A stretch of 64,000 bases of DNA from Antedon mediterranea (taxonomy: Eukaryota > Echinodermata > Crinoidea > Comatulida > Antedonidae), in NCBI RefSeq assembly GCF_964355755.1, contig NC_092675.1, positions 28,048,912 to 28,112,911 of the forward strand, in the 5' to 3' direction. Shown here one piece after another: positions 49,428 to 61,845 of this stretch (positions are counted from its first letter, which is position 1; every line of letters starts with the position of its first letter). The notes beneath the pieces are model-generated. The model worked only from the letters and a program-made list of their open reading frames with translations. It was not told the DNA's origin and ran no database searches. Both the position numbers and the translations under genes were made by a program.

Positions 49428-52137
49428 ATGCCAGCCCTGGTGTTTAGGTTACTAGAGAATTTTATGGATACTTTATCATTTTTGTTATCATCATCTACAG
49501 TGATAAAAATCATTTACTTGGAAATATTGAGGAACATTTTTAGTAATTCCATCTTCTTTATTTTGCATTTTGTACATACAGAAACTCTCTGCAACTTAAT
49601 TATAATTTGCTTCCTAACTTATCATAATCACTGCGACAAGACTTGATCTGTTTCTCGAATGATGGTTAATGCCGTCTGCCATGACAAACTTGGCAATCTG
49701 CCTCTACAATGAGTGTGTAGAAATTTACAAACAGCAGTTTAATTTTTCATTAGAAAAATGCTTATACGTCAGTTTTAGTAGAATTTTATATTTTAAAGGA
49801 TTCTTGGAAAAGAAAAGAATAAATCATTTTGTTAAAAAAAATAAACTTGGAAAATGGAAGTATTGGAAAAACACACAACTCGAGTTTTTGAAAGTTAGCC
49901 ATCCTTTTGTCTGGGTTAGTCCAGTGGGTTATGTAGTGTTCTACAGTAGGCCTACCTACAACTGTAGTCTGTCAAAATAAAAGTATTAAGTTTGATGTCA
50001 TAGTCTTGGCTATATACTGTTTGCAATATAATATTGCTATGTTTTTACCTGCAGTCTCAATCCAAACTCACCTTATTATTCATCAACCTTTCTTATTATG
50101 TATCAACATTTCTTAAATGATTTGTTTGGATCTGTGCTATCCTGAATACTAAAAAAAAGTATGGCACTCCTACGTATTGATTTATTATTGTCATATTGAT
50201 GTGCAACAAAATATTATATCTTTTTTTGTCTTTTGTATGGTTTCATTAAAATGTATGAAGTATAGTCATGTGGCCCACTCACAGTTTAATATGATACCCT
50301 TTTTTCTTGAAAGTATTTTGATTTCAGAATTTCTTTAGATCACATGTACTTCTTATGCTTTCATTAATATTTATGAAATGTTAGCCAGGCACCCTTGTAT
50401 TTTATTATGTTTTATTAATATATGATTGTATGAGTATATAAGCAATGGTTGAAAAGTTATGTCCTTTCTAACTTTATAGACCACATGTTTATACTTCTTG
50501 TTTTGTCATGTATTATTCATAAAAGGCTAATAAAACATCCAATTGAATCTTACTATTCAGTTTACATACAAATTGAGATATAAAGTAGTTTCTCAGAATT
50601 AAACTTTTTTTTTTATATTTAATTCTATCTACTTTCACTTTTGGAAAGTTCAGTTAATATTTCACAGTGTGGCAGGTGTCATGATCTGTGGCCTGGTCAA
50701 AATCATTCGTTTGAGATTCATGTGCCAATAACCCAGATCTACACAAATGTTTGTCCTGGACCCAACTTCCGCATATCCTGTTAGTAGAACTAATTACTCC
50801 GCCTGGCTACAAGCATTTATTCTGTTACAACACAGCAACTTGCTCTTCCATGGCTTGTCTCCTATGGAATACAACCTGCATTCCTTCACAAACTAAAAGC
50901 ACTCTTAATTTACGATTCGTTAAAGAGAAATATTATCTTCCTAACTTCAGGAAACGTCTAGAAAAGATAATCTGGAAAAGTTAGGAGCGTATTTCAGACA
51001 ACTCTGCTTCAACTGAAGTAAAGTAATAACTTGTAGGTAGTGCGAATTCCCTGGTTTAATGTTTAAAGTTCAGATTTATACAAATGTGACCGCAGACAAG
51101 AAAATGAACATTACTCATACTGACCGTAATTTATTACAATATTAGATTTCTTGTAGATGATTGCACTTGTAGACAGTCAGTCAATATGTTGCTACTTGTC
51201 AGATTCTATTCAAACAAGATGAAGACCATTTATTATCAGGTAAGATTCATTTTATACTAAAGATGCTTGCAATTTCGTTGACAAAGCTACTATAAATAGT
51301 TTAAAGAAATGTTCAATTTAGTTTGCATTCATTTATTCAAGTAGTACAGTACATACTACAGGAGAATCAATAGTGTACATAGTAGTACCCCACTGTGTCA
51401 AAGTTCAAAGTAGTTTAGTGTAAATACAGCACCCAGTTTTAAAAACTTATGGTGTGATTGGTACAATTACTGTAAACGTCTGTTATAATCTTGATTAGAA
51501 GCATGCAAAAAAAGGATTAAAAATATTGGTACTGTATAGAACATTACAGAATGATAGCCACTCAAAAGGAGATGCGCACTCTTCCAAAACCGGGCATCCT
51601 GATGTCTGGTTCTAGGAAGTCCAAAGTTGCTTTGTTATGTGAACTATAAAAGCACCCCATTTCCTACCCCATTGCTTCATAAAGTTATGTTGTAGCAATG
51701 AATTAAAAGTGAAAATTGGTTATCTTTCACCAACCATACCGCCCTAAAAAACTGCTGTTGCATACTATACTATATTGGATTGTAGCTTAGCAAGGTGCTG
51801 AACTATTCAAAAATCACTTGAAAATTATATTACAGTTTTGTGTCTTTGTTTATAGTGCTATTAAATATTTCCATCTGTGATTCAAAGTTAACAGCCCTTT
51901 ATGCAACTACATGTGACTTTTGCGCATTTGTTAAATTCCACTTTATTTTTAGCCTATCATTTTTTATTATCTAGACAATTTATGGTTTTGCTTGACTTGA
52001 ATTCTTCTCCAGATATATAAAGTTGAAAATTTAAAAAATATTTTCTAACTCATGCCATCTGAAAGATTAATAACCATACATAACACATTTATCAATTGAA
52101 AATTCTGTCACTATTAGCCAATGACATCAAATCATGT
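49428..52137. other. Gene-free stretch, nothing firmly recognised
   Basis: Open frames at 49669-49980 and 50751-50984 (the latter ends NFRKRLEKIIWKS) have no recognisable family and no supporting splice sites. The rest is A+T-rich. Confidence 0.4.
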
Positions 52138-52555
52138 TGATGTTCTTTGGAACACACTCATCTATCTTAAACCTCTGTCACCATAAATGGGACTTATCTA
52201 GACTATTATTCATTGACATAAAATCAAGTTGAAACTCTCTCAGACATATGAAAAACACTATGGAACATACACTATTTATTTATCTAGAATATTATCTAAT
52301 AAAAAAAAATTATGTCATGGAACTTCTATGAAATGCCTGGCATACTCTATGAAACTTGTAACCATACATGGAACATTTTCAAACATATGGAACACACTCA
52401 TCCATGTTAAACCTATGTCAAACCTATGTCACCATATATGGAACATACACTATTTATATCTAGAATATTATCTAATCAAAATCATGTCACGGAACTTCTA
52501 TAAAATGCCTGGCATACTCTATGAAACTTAATTATAACCATACATGAAACGAATT
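52138..52555. repeat. ~180-bp tandem duplication with a partial third copy
   Basis: GGAACATACACTATTTAT, TAGAATATTATCTAAT, GGAACTTCTATRAAATGCC and CATACTCTATGAAACTT occur in the same order in units starting near 52261 and 52440. A partial unit with GGAACACACTCATC precedes them. Confidence 0.8.
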
Positions 52556-52573
52556 GTGGAATGTCTTCATTTT

Positions 52574-52713
52574 AAGCTCTGTCAACACTATCAAACTAGT
52601 TTGACAAAAAAGTATGATGTGCCCAAATATGGTAGTGATATGATGACATTGTGTCCATATATGGGCACATCACATTTGTTGTGACATAAAGTTTGATAGT
52701 GTAGATAGAGTTT
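52574..52713. mobile_element. Foldback MITE copy 8
   Basis: AAGCTCTGTCAACACTATC at the left, GTGTAGATAGAGTTTT at the right, and two exact CArG sequences (CCAAATATGG and CCATATATGG). Confidence 0.88.
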
Positions 52714-54999
52714 TAGTTTACTTCCTAAAATGTGTCTACTATGCATTTCACTCCCCTCTGAAACTTGAGTAAAATACACGCGGAATGTTTTTTCTATATT
52801 ATTTGTCCATTCACGTAAGTCCTTAACATTTTGACTACTTCATCTCCGTGTGTAATTATGACAGAGCATCCTGTATGTGACAAGTACCCATAAATCTGTA
52901 TGTGCTGAATATTGGCCTTGATATACTAATTAGCATAAAAATTGTTAATTACTAATTATGCTGATGACAAAAGCTTTTGTTATGTGATTAATGATTACAG
53001 TACATTTTTTGATTGTCACGGCTTAAAATAATTTAAAACAATGCAATAATATTGCTGACTAAATCAGCATAGCTTTTGCAACCTCACACAATTTGTTGTA
53101 GTCACAGAAGCTATCATGGCACCTATTTATGTGAGCATGTGTAGATACTCTATTGATTTCATAGTTTTAAAGTTTATGTTTCATGTTTAGGTTATAGTTT
53201 CTGGTTTTTACATATTGCAATTAGACATTAACTATGAACTATACTATTAACTGAATTATAATTTAGATTTTGTTTGGTAATACAATTTCTCGTTATTGTC
53301 CATAATTTTATTATTATATATGCAGTAATTCTGTCAAGGTCTGTCAAACTAGAACAGCCAAATTAGATTTTTCTACATATTTTTCAATTTATAAATGGCT
53401 GGCACATTTCCCAATTTACAGATTTAAAATATATTGTAATTTAAATGCAGAATAATTGCTTAACAATTTGTTCCATCCTCATAATTATGCTAAAAAAAGA
53501 AACATTTTTCTCAGTTTGTATGTTTGTATTTCGTTTAATCAAGATGTATTTATGGTTTAATGCAAATTATTTGGAAACAATCTAATTCTGTAATTTCCCT
53601 GAATAAAAGGTTATCCAAAAATTCTGGGAAACAAGTTTATTTGATGTATAAATAAATTGAAAATTTGTATTGACAAGTCGAGAGTACGGTAATTTACTTT
53701 GTAGCCTTTGGATAATGGCTTTAGATATTTGGATACAATACATTTATTGCTTTAAAACAAATACAATCATCCACATTGAGGACCCAATAAATTGTCCTAA
53801 TAATAGCTGGGGTGCCCTCTGAATAGTTGTTGGCCATAGAGTTTAAACATATAATCTTTCCTTCATTTAGGATGAAATGTCCCCTTAATAGAGGATGGCC
53901 CTGAATAAGGGTCCCCTGAATACGGGTGTCTCAAAGGAAGGGTTCTACTATGTAAAATATCAATATTCACATTGACAACTTGACAAAATGTTGTATAATC
54001 ATACAACCATTGGCAGTTGGTCCGTGGAGATTAGTAACACTTGCTTTTTCACACTTATTAAATCGGACCTTTCAACCTCACGTTGTCCAAACCATTCCCA
54101 TGGTAATGTTACGATGTACTGTAACATTCAACATATAACTGGTGAATATTTATTGACACAGACAAAAGTTTGAGAATTACCAACTGTGCGAAAATCCCTG
54201 TAAACCTTAATTGACTGCTAATTGTGGCAAACAGGTGACGTTTCACGGCCTTGACGGCTCTCATACGCGGTAAAGAAATCTCTAAAACGTACGCTGCAAC
54301 ATAGAACATATGAACAGAGATGAAATCCAAGATTATGGACCAGATTTTCTTGGGTTTGTCAGCAATTTGTATTGAAAATTGGACATGATTATGCAAACTA
54401 TTACTTGACACTTCTCGCCGGAACAGGAAATGAACGACACCGCAGTCAATTAGCCGCAAAACACCTTCACCGAACAATCACTTTTGTTCGACAACGTTTT
54501 TCGTGTCACTAGTAATCAATGACATGCGTATGCTAGCCTGTATAGTTGACTCACTGCCATTATTTGTTACCTGACCCTAAATCTTTTTGACGTGGGGCAT
54601 GAGGGAGACGGCTGGACCATCTGTAATTGTTATCCCTTGGCGGATATTTCAAATCAGATAATGTGGCTGCATATGAAATTGATACTTCTTATTCGTAAGG
54701 ATGATGGCTAATATGTCTTATCGGTCTTGATATGGCTGGTCAGTTGTTGATGTAATACACATATTATGCATCCATCACAATTCAACTTTACAACTGTATT
54801 CAATTGATGGTTAAATTAATAATATAATATATAAGTAATATTTTTTTAAAGTTATGAAATCAGATGTCAACACATTTCAAGTATTACCAATACTATACAT
54901 GTTTGTTGTCTTAATACATCATGTTTTAACCATCGAGGTATAAAATTAGAATTTTATACCGCCATATTTTAACATTTTGATATATTAAGTGTTGTTGCA
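52714..54999. other. Gene-free stretch with a candidate regulatory block
   Basis: At about 54190-54480 the base composition is balanced. The block holds ATGCAAA (54391-54397, POU type), CAATTA (54447-54452), TTAATTG and CAGGTG. It also contains an open frame on the minus strand (54477-54109) that matches nothing I recognise. Confidence 0.35.
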
Positions 55000-55290
55000 G
55001 CTATGAAGACCTATACTAATAAACTGTACCTGCAACAGCAAAGTAGATGACTTTAATCTATAAAGGTGGTGATAGCTTTAGTTGCAGAGATTTATGAAGG
55101 TGATAATAACCTATTGCAGTGACATGGTAACAGACTTGAATCAATGGAGGTTACAATATCTTAGTTGCAATGTTAACAGTTTTGAATCTATCAAGGCATT
55201 CATAACTACGTGTTGGCAGAGCAGACATTTTGAATCTATGAAGGTGATAATAACCCAACTTTCAGCATCAGGTCGACAGTTTGTACATTA
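55000..55290. repeat. Degenerate ~60-bp tandem repeat
   Basis: Units share GAATCTATRAAGGTGATAAT and GTTGCAATGTTAACAG motifs, about five copies, each diverged from the next. Confidence 0.65.
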
Positions 55291-56478
55291 ACCAATGTGC
55301 TTGATTACTAGTGACAAGTTAGGTTACCTTTAACACATTGTAGGCCAGGATTTTATTAATCACACACAGCTATATTGTCCCTTGGCACAGACTATAGTGA
55401 CAACAGTAAAATTGAGGATAATGACAGTACGCTGTATAAATTAGATCATGTTTGTTGTATCCTAGGCCTCAACATCAAACACTATAGTTGGCCTCTTTAT
55501 AGTGTTTCTGCTTAATCAGCTTATTAATGTTTTTCATACGCATATAGGCCTGATCATGTGGTCATACTAAAGTCTGATTGATTACATTTTCACTTGTTGA
55601 AAATAAGTGATAAAATCATTTGTATATAATTCTGCCTACGTACAGTCTGTTAAAACTTTGTGTGCAATTTTCTTTTTATTGATACAGATAGAGATCCAAA
55701 TCAATTTGAAATTGCAACGATCAGCATCTTTACATGCAATAGTTATACCAAACAATGCAAAAACAATTTAAGCAACTTTTAAAAACTCACCTCTTTGACA
55801 AACACTTCCATTTTCAATATTCAAAAATAGATTCCAGTAATTGATTTTTTAAATCTTGTTTTCGGTTTGTTTTATTATTAAACAATTAGCTTTAATCTGA
55901 AGAGCGTAGTGGCTTTATGTAGTGTTTACAAATTAATTATATTATTTTTATGCTACTCTGAATTTTACTCACATAGAGGAAAGCATTTCTCTCTCATTTG
56001 GTACAGTATTATGCAAACTATAGTAATGCAAACAGGATCTAGAATGGTGTACAACAGATACAAACAGATACAGCTACTTTGCCCATGGAGGTATAAAAGC
56101 CTCCTCACCCACCAATACAAGTAGCTTATTTATACACTCCTCTTTTGTTGTGTCTTCTTACCTCCTAAATTTGAAAGAGCAACAAGTTCATCCTAGGCTG
56201 AAAACCTTCGTTGTTGATAGTTGTTCCATAGCCGAATAAACTGCTTAAATCTCCCTCAGTGACAACCATCAGGTTAATCAACATCATGGCTTCATTCATG
56301 CTGCCAATTATCATTCTAATTTTCTGCAGTTGCAACATGCAGTCCTGAGTCAACTGATATTATATTTAGAATAACGTGTAGAACATATTTTTGTGAATGT
56401 CATGATGTACACAGTTTTTTCTGTTCTATTTTTATTTACTCAATTATATTCCTACAGTGAAGAATGACTATATTGTAT
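55291..56478. other. Gene-free stretch, nothing recognised
   Basis: A+T-rich; no supported exon or repeat family. Confidence 0.4.
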
Positions 56479-56815
56479 GTTTCCTCCATGTTGTGACCAT
56501 GTTTCCTCCATGTTGTGACCATGTTTCCTCCATGTTGTGACCATGTCTCCTCAATGTTGTTACTATATTATTTCCTCCATGCTACGATCACATTTCCTCC
56601 ATGTTGTGACCATGTTTCCTCCATGTTGTGACCATGTTTCCTCCATGTTGAGACCATGTTTCCTCCATGTTGAGACCATGTTTCCTCCATGTTGTGACCA
56701 TGTCTCCTCAATGTTGTTACTATATTTCCTCCATGCTACGATCACATTTCCTCCATGTTGTGACCATGTTTCCTCCATGTTGTGACCATGTTTCCTCCAT
56801 GTTGTCACTATATTT
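56479..56815. repeat. 22-bp minisatellite with higher-order structure
   Basis: About fifteen units of TTTCCTCCATGTTGTGACCA plus TG. A variant block (TCTCCTCAATGTTGTTACTA, then a CATGCTACGATCACA unit) occurs twice, near 56542 and 56699, so a seven-unit module of about 155 bases was itself duplicated. The open frames on both strands here (PCCDHVSSML and WSQHGGNM units) are artefacts: three 22-base units make 66 bases, a multiple of three. Confidence 0.93.
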
Positions 56816-57995
56816 TCATTCACTTCCTTACCACCAGTGCTCAACAGTAACTTTTGTATTGTCATTTTTTGCATGTATTGAAATAGATTTGAAGTTTTGT
56901 AGTCTCATTCTGGGAGTAACTGACCTAATTAAAAATTGTAGGATTTTTATATTTATAACAAAATATCCATTTTTAAATTAATCTATGTACTCTTAACTCT
57001 GTGGGATCTGTTTCTGCTGCGAGCAAGCTGTGTGACCTGGAGTCAACTACCGTAAAATCTTTAAACATTAGCTGAGCACATTTGACGTTTAATGTTTTTT
57101 GTTGACGAGAGCCCACCGATTTGGCTGGTTTTTTTTTAAACACAATCAATTTTCTTTCCAAATAACTATGGGGCAGTTTTCAAATGTACAGTGGTTTCAA
57201 ACCTTCACATCATAATTTCTGTAATTTTGATACTCCATGTATGTGGATACAGTAGAAAAAAATATATGTATATTACAAACAATCAAAACAATTTTCGCTT
57301 GTAATGTATTCTTTAAATGGATCTCTTAAAAATTGTTTTCTTAATACATCATAGAGGACAGATGTAAACCAGTCCTAGTGCCCCTCACTAAAGGTTGGAC
57401 ATTGCTATCAAATTACAATCTAACCAAGAAGTGATGATATCAGTTGTAGGAATCAGATTGTCAAGAAAGGTTATGGAAAGGTATTACCCCATCTCTTTAA
57501 AGTGAAATGCTAGCGTCCTCTCACTACACATAAATTACTCTCAGGTTTTTTCATGAATAGACATTTTATGAATGTCATTGCCCTTCAACATTATCTCTAT
57601 ATTTTATTCATTACGCCTATGTGATCATCGACCTATAACCATCACTTTAATAGGCTATCATTACTCATATCACCCTTAGAAGGACAACAATAATTTGTGA
57701 GTACATGTCATAAATGTGAAAACAATATTCACATCATTCATCATGAGTTTGATAAAAAAAAAATTCCTTTAAAAAATCATCAAGAAATAAATATTTGTAT
57801 ATTCTTTTCTTTAATCTAATACCAGGTTCAAAAATCTTAAGATACTGTATGTAATTGTACTGTAATGTAAGATATTGTAACAAATAATGTTTACCTTGGT
57901 AAATGAATAAGTTTAAAACATTTCCATGTTGCCTTCATCGGAGTAACACAGTGGTAACTGCGGGTATCTTTATAAAGAGGTTTTTACACTGTGTA
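56816..57995. other. Gene-free stretch, nothing recognised
   Basis: No supported exon. Confidence 0.4.
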
Positions 57996-58130
57996 AAGCT
58001 CTGTCTTCAAACTTTATGTGACAACAAAATGTGATGTGCCCATATACGGACATGATGATGTCATCACTACCATATTTGGGCACATCACACTTTTTTTGTC
58101 AAACTAGTTTGATATTTGTAGACAGAGCTT
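57996..58130. mobile_element. Foldback MITE copy 9
   Basis: AAGCTCTGTCTTCAAAC at the left and GTAGACAGAGCTT at the right. One exact CArG sequence (CCATATTTGG); the other is mutated to CCATATACGG. Confidence 0.88.
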
Positions 58131-58721
58131 GACAATATTATTAAACCATCACAAACTGAAGTAAAAGCATTTTAACTTAGTAAGATTATTCCATGAGATT
58201 GATGTAGAACATTGTTACGTTTGTGTCAAGGACTGATCCACTGAGCGTTCCCGTGAATGAAATGATAAACTACTACTACGGTATTTTTTTATAATATAAA
58301 ATACTTTAATTTTAAAATCTTATTAATATTTATGATAGGGCTTCCCTGTGTTTACATCTGAATCAAACTGGTTTGACAAATCAAGTTTTTCACTTAAGCA
58401 CTATCTTGACCTAAGCAGAATTACTGATAAATGCCAGTCCAGGTAAATGTTCTATTTACTGTAAATTTATTTATTCAAAAAAATTATTTTATTTACATAG
58501 GAAATGGTTTTATATTATTCATAGAAAATAGTAATCTAATATAAAGAAAATACAGGAAATGTTTGATTTCAGGAAAAGGGTGGAACCACTACAATGTTGT
58601 TATAAATGGAAAAAAAATCATGTACATAAAATGTTGTGTAAATCTTAAACCTAAGGATGTAATAGGGACCATGACAACGTTGTTCTACTGCAGTTACTGC
58701 AGATACCTAAACTAAATTTAA
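58131..58721. other. Gene-free stretch, nothing recognised
   Basis: A+T-rich, no supported feature. Confidence 0.4.
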
Positions 58722-58815
58722 AAAAAACACTCTTTAAATAGTAGTGGTTAGGAACTTCTAGAAAGTCTGGTTTGTTTTTTTCCACTAGTCCAATTTCTGG
58801 AGAAAGACAACAGTT
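58722..58815. repeat. Duplicated segment, SINE-free copy
   Basis: CTCTTTAAATAGTAG, TTCTAGAAAGTCTGGTTTG, TTTTCCACTAGTCC and TTTCTGGAGAAAGACAACA also occur in order at 59228-59295 and 59665-59690, where the SINE interrupts them. Confidence 0.85.
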
Positions 58816-59224
58816 TATGAAATTATTCAGCAAACATTTTGGGCAATATACACACTATATTGCAATGACTGCCTCAAGCTTCTATATTTATTTAAAAACT
58901 TTTCTAAAATCTGTTATATAAGATTAAAATAGTGTAGTCTAATGTAGTTAATGCAGTAATTGCAGTATAATAGTTTATTACATGATCACTTAGTTAAATG
59001 ATGAATTGAAAAATTGTATATACACATTGCCAGAACCATACTTAAATGTAATTGATTTGCAACTGTGTTTACTATGATGTGATCTTGTGTCATGAAGAAA
59101 GATAAAATCAAAATGTAATCATGAATAATAGAGCAATGGCATTAGTGGCATTAAATAATTTATAATAATTAAAGGAATATGGTTCAAACTTTTGCAAAAT
59201 TAAGCAGCCTGGAGCTAACCCCAA

Positions 59225-59690
59225 AAAAACCTCTTTAAATAGTAGAGAAGTGGTTAGGAATTTCTAGAAAGTCTGGTTTGGTTATTTTCCACATTAGTGG
59301 AAAAATGAGCGAGTCATATGGCCGAGCGGTTAAGGCAGGGGCGCCGTTTACCGTACCTAAAGAGCCAATAACAACATCGGCAAGGGTTCGAGGCCGACTC
59401 GCTCCTAGTTCTGGTGGTGGAACAAGTCTTCTCGGATAAGGACTATAAACCGTAGGTCCAGTGTACACAGTTATAACCTGTGTGTACTTTAAAGAACCCA
59501 GTTCATTATTCGAAAAAGAGTAGGGGGTTACCCCGGTGAACTGGTTCACACAATAGCCCCTGTATCAGGGGGATTACCACCTATCTGATAGGACAGTGAT
59601 TAATTCACTATTGGTAATCCTTGGCCACATTGCCTAAAGACATAAAATTAAAAAAAATAAAAGTCCAGTTTCTGGAGAAAGACAACAAAC
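59225..59690. repeat. Duplicated segment, copy interrupted by a SINE
   Basis: The paralogue of 58722-58815. The match stops after TTTTCCAC and resumes at GTCCAGTTTCTGGAGAAAG, so the intervening ~360 bases are an insertion relative to the other copy. Confidence 0.85.
59309..59664 (+). mobile_element. SINE with a class II tRNA (Leu/Ser-type) head
   Basis: The head (59309-59402) has a perfect 7-bp acceptor stem GCGAGTC/GACTCGC, an A box TGGCCGAGCGGTTAAGGC and a B box GGGTTCGAGGCC, with the longer spacing of Leu/Ser tRNAs. The body (GGATAAGGACTATAAACCG, TAGGTCC) and the CGAAAAAGAGTAGGGG motif match those of the SINEs at 37826 and 40470. A further ~130 bases follow before a short A-rich 3' end. 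Confidence 0.8.
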
Positions 59691-59865
59691 AGACTATTTC
59701 TTGTGTCATGATAATTAAAAACAATATGGATCGAGTATGCTAATTCTAAATTATTAAAATTGTTACTTGATCCATAGATCTATTGTAAATCTTGTTAACT
59801 ATTTTCTTCTTGATGTAGAATATTAAACTTTATCAATTGAGATAAATTACATATTTAAATTTCTA

Positions 59866-59970
59866 AAGCCCTGTCTACACTATCAAAATTTATGTGACAA
59901 TGTGATGTGCCCATATGTGGACATGATGATGTCATATCACTATCATATTTGGGTATATCACTTTTTTTAG
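59866..59970. mobile_element. Foldback MITE copy 10, right end missing
   Basis: AAGCCCTGTCTACACTATC at the left and the GTGATGTGCCC arm are present, but the sequence departs from the family after TATATCACTTTTTTTAG. No exact CArG sequence remains. Confidence 0.75.
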
Positions 59971-61611
59971 CAAACATCATGACAATAAAACAAATAGGAA
60001 AAGACTTATCATTAACATTTTGACACATTTGCTGTTACATCAGCAGACTTAAAATTACTCTCGCTGGAAATGACATCAAATTTTAAAAATGAAAAAAAAA
60101 AAGAGTTTGAAACTTTGGCGTCATGGAGTAATGCTTTTCTTTATTATCGGCCACACTGTTTTAATCAGTCGTTTCCTGAAACACAAGAAATTGCAATTGT
60201 TGTTCAATTAACTAATTAAGTTTCTGAAATGCCTTAGTCACTTGCATGTTAATTACAATCTCTTAATTCTCAGTTGAGAATGTAATGTATCCCCTTGTGG
60301 CATAGCAACCCCTTCATTCTCACTTTCTATTGTTTTTCTCAACTTTTCAATGCCTTTTTTTTGGAACAGTTTTTCAAAGCTGTTTCAGTTTAACGTTTTG
60401 CAAATCACATTAATAAAATTTGTTTTGAGTTTGGCTGTTTGATAAAAAAAAAGAAATACTGTAAATGTAATGAAATTAAAATAATAATGAACATTATTAA
60501 TTCATAATTGTTTATATATTTATTCTATTATTTTTAAATAAAATGTTTAAAACAATTTATAATCAATAACTTTATTATAACACTATCAATGTGAGTTTTC
60601 TGTCTTGTATTTGTTTAAATGTTATTTTGAATCTTTATTATAGTATCTTCTTGCATCTCATGCAATGTTTTAAATATTTTCTTTTTGTATTTAAGAACCA
60701 AAATGGAAATAAGTTTTTTTCTTAAACGTTCTTCTTTACCCAATACAAGTTTCAGTTGATTATTTTCAACCATTCTTTACTTTTGGGGTTTTCCCTCTTC
60801 TAAAGAGATGATAGAAATGAATGATTCTTAATTGATTAATTGACATCTGAGAGTATGCTAACTATGTGATTTCTATCTGGTTCATTTTGTATATCATGCT
60901 GTTCAATATTAGTTCTGCCAAGCTGTAAAAGATATATTTAATGGTTATATTGCATGATTAGCTTTTTATAAACATTTTTTAATTTTGTGCAACGCAAATC
61001 TTGTGACTTTCAGACATTTATAACTCTGCGGTCAAAATCCAAGTGCCACCCTATTTAATTGCTTTTGACATTGATTGAAGTTAAGCATCGGATTATTGAA
61101 CAAAAGTTCAATTTAGAACAGACAGTAGGTGTACGCTTTGTATTTGTTGAATATTTATTTTGTTAAAAACTTAGACAGTCATTATTTGAACATATGAATT
61201 AAGCATTCTCTCTATTCAACAACTCATTAACATTCATTATTTGTATACTGATGTTTGGAAAAAGTATGTTTACCTCTAGCATGCAGTGTTTTCATGTTTC
61301 CACTTCATTTTACACAATGTTATCTTAATTATTTATTAAGTAAACAAATTATTAGGCAATCGTCCTGTCCTGCTTATACATTTAACAAACAATAGGGAAC
61401 AACGAACTTTGGCATCTATTATTTACGTAAAACTATTTTTATGTGATTAACATCAAGAAGAATGAGGTCCTGCTTAATTTAGAACTGGTGGTAGGCGGAA
61501 AACAAGATGACAAACAGAAATTAAAGCACAATTGCACGTTTTAGAATTTTTAAACTGACATGTAATTTTGTTTTAATCTTCCATTTATCTTATCTCTTCT
61601 TTTTAATTTCT
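59971..61611. other. Gene-free stretch, nothing recognised
   Basis: Very A+T-rich; no supported exon. Confidence 0.45.
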
Positions 61612-61845
61612 AATAATAATAATAGTTCATTCTTATATAGCGCATATATAAGCAAGCTCTCAATGCGCTGTGCATAAATTAAAATAGACAAGAAGTGGCA
61701 GTAATTTAAATTAATGAAAACCTTGAAAAGGAAAGAAAATCTATGGGGTCTTGAAAGAGTTTAGAGTAGTACACTGTCTGATTGAAATTGGTAGGGAATT
61801 CCACAGTGTTTGGAGATGCCACAGCAAAGCTCTTCAACCAATGTA
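61612..61845. mobile_element. Dispersed retroposon-like repeat, second copy
   Basis: AAT microsatellite, CTTATATAGCGC, CTCTCAATGCGCTG, then GGGAATTCCACAGTGTTTGG and CAGCAAAGCTCTT: the same layout as 11370-11665. Confidence 0.55.

Noticed and set aside
54109-54477. 122-codon open frame on the minus strand
   Set aside because: No recognisable family; better explained by chance openness in a balanced-composition block.
56537-56981. Repetitive open frames on both strands (Cys-rich on plus, Trp/His-rich on minus)
   Set aside because: They are generated by the 22-bp tandem repeat; three units equal a multiple of three bases.
59309-59402. A functional tRNA-Leu or tRNA-Ser gene
   Set aside because: The same body and tail motifs as other SINEs follow directly, and the spot is an insertion relative to a nearby empty copy.
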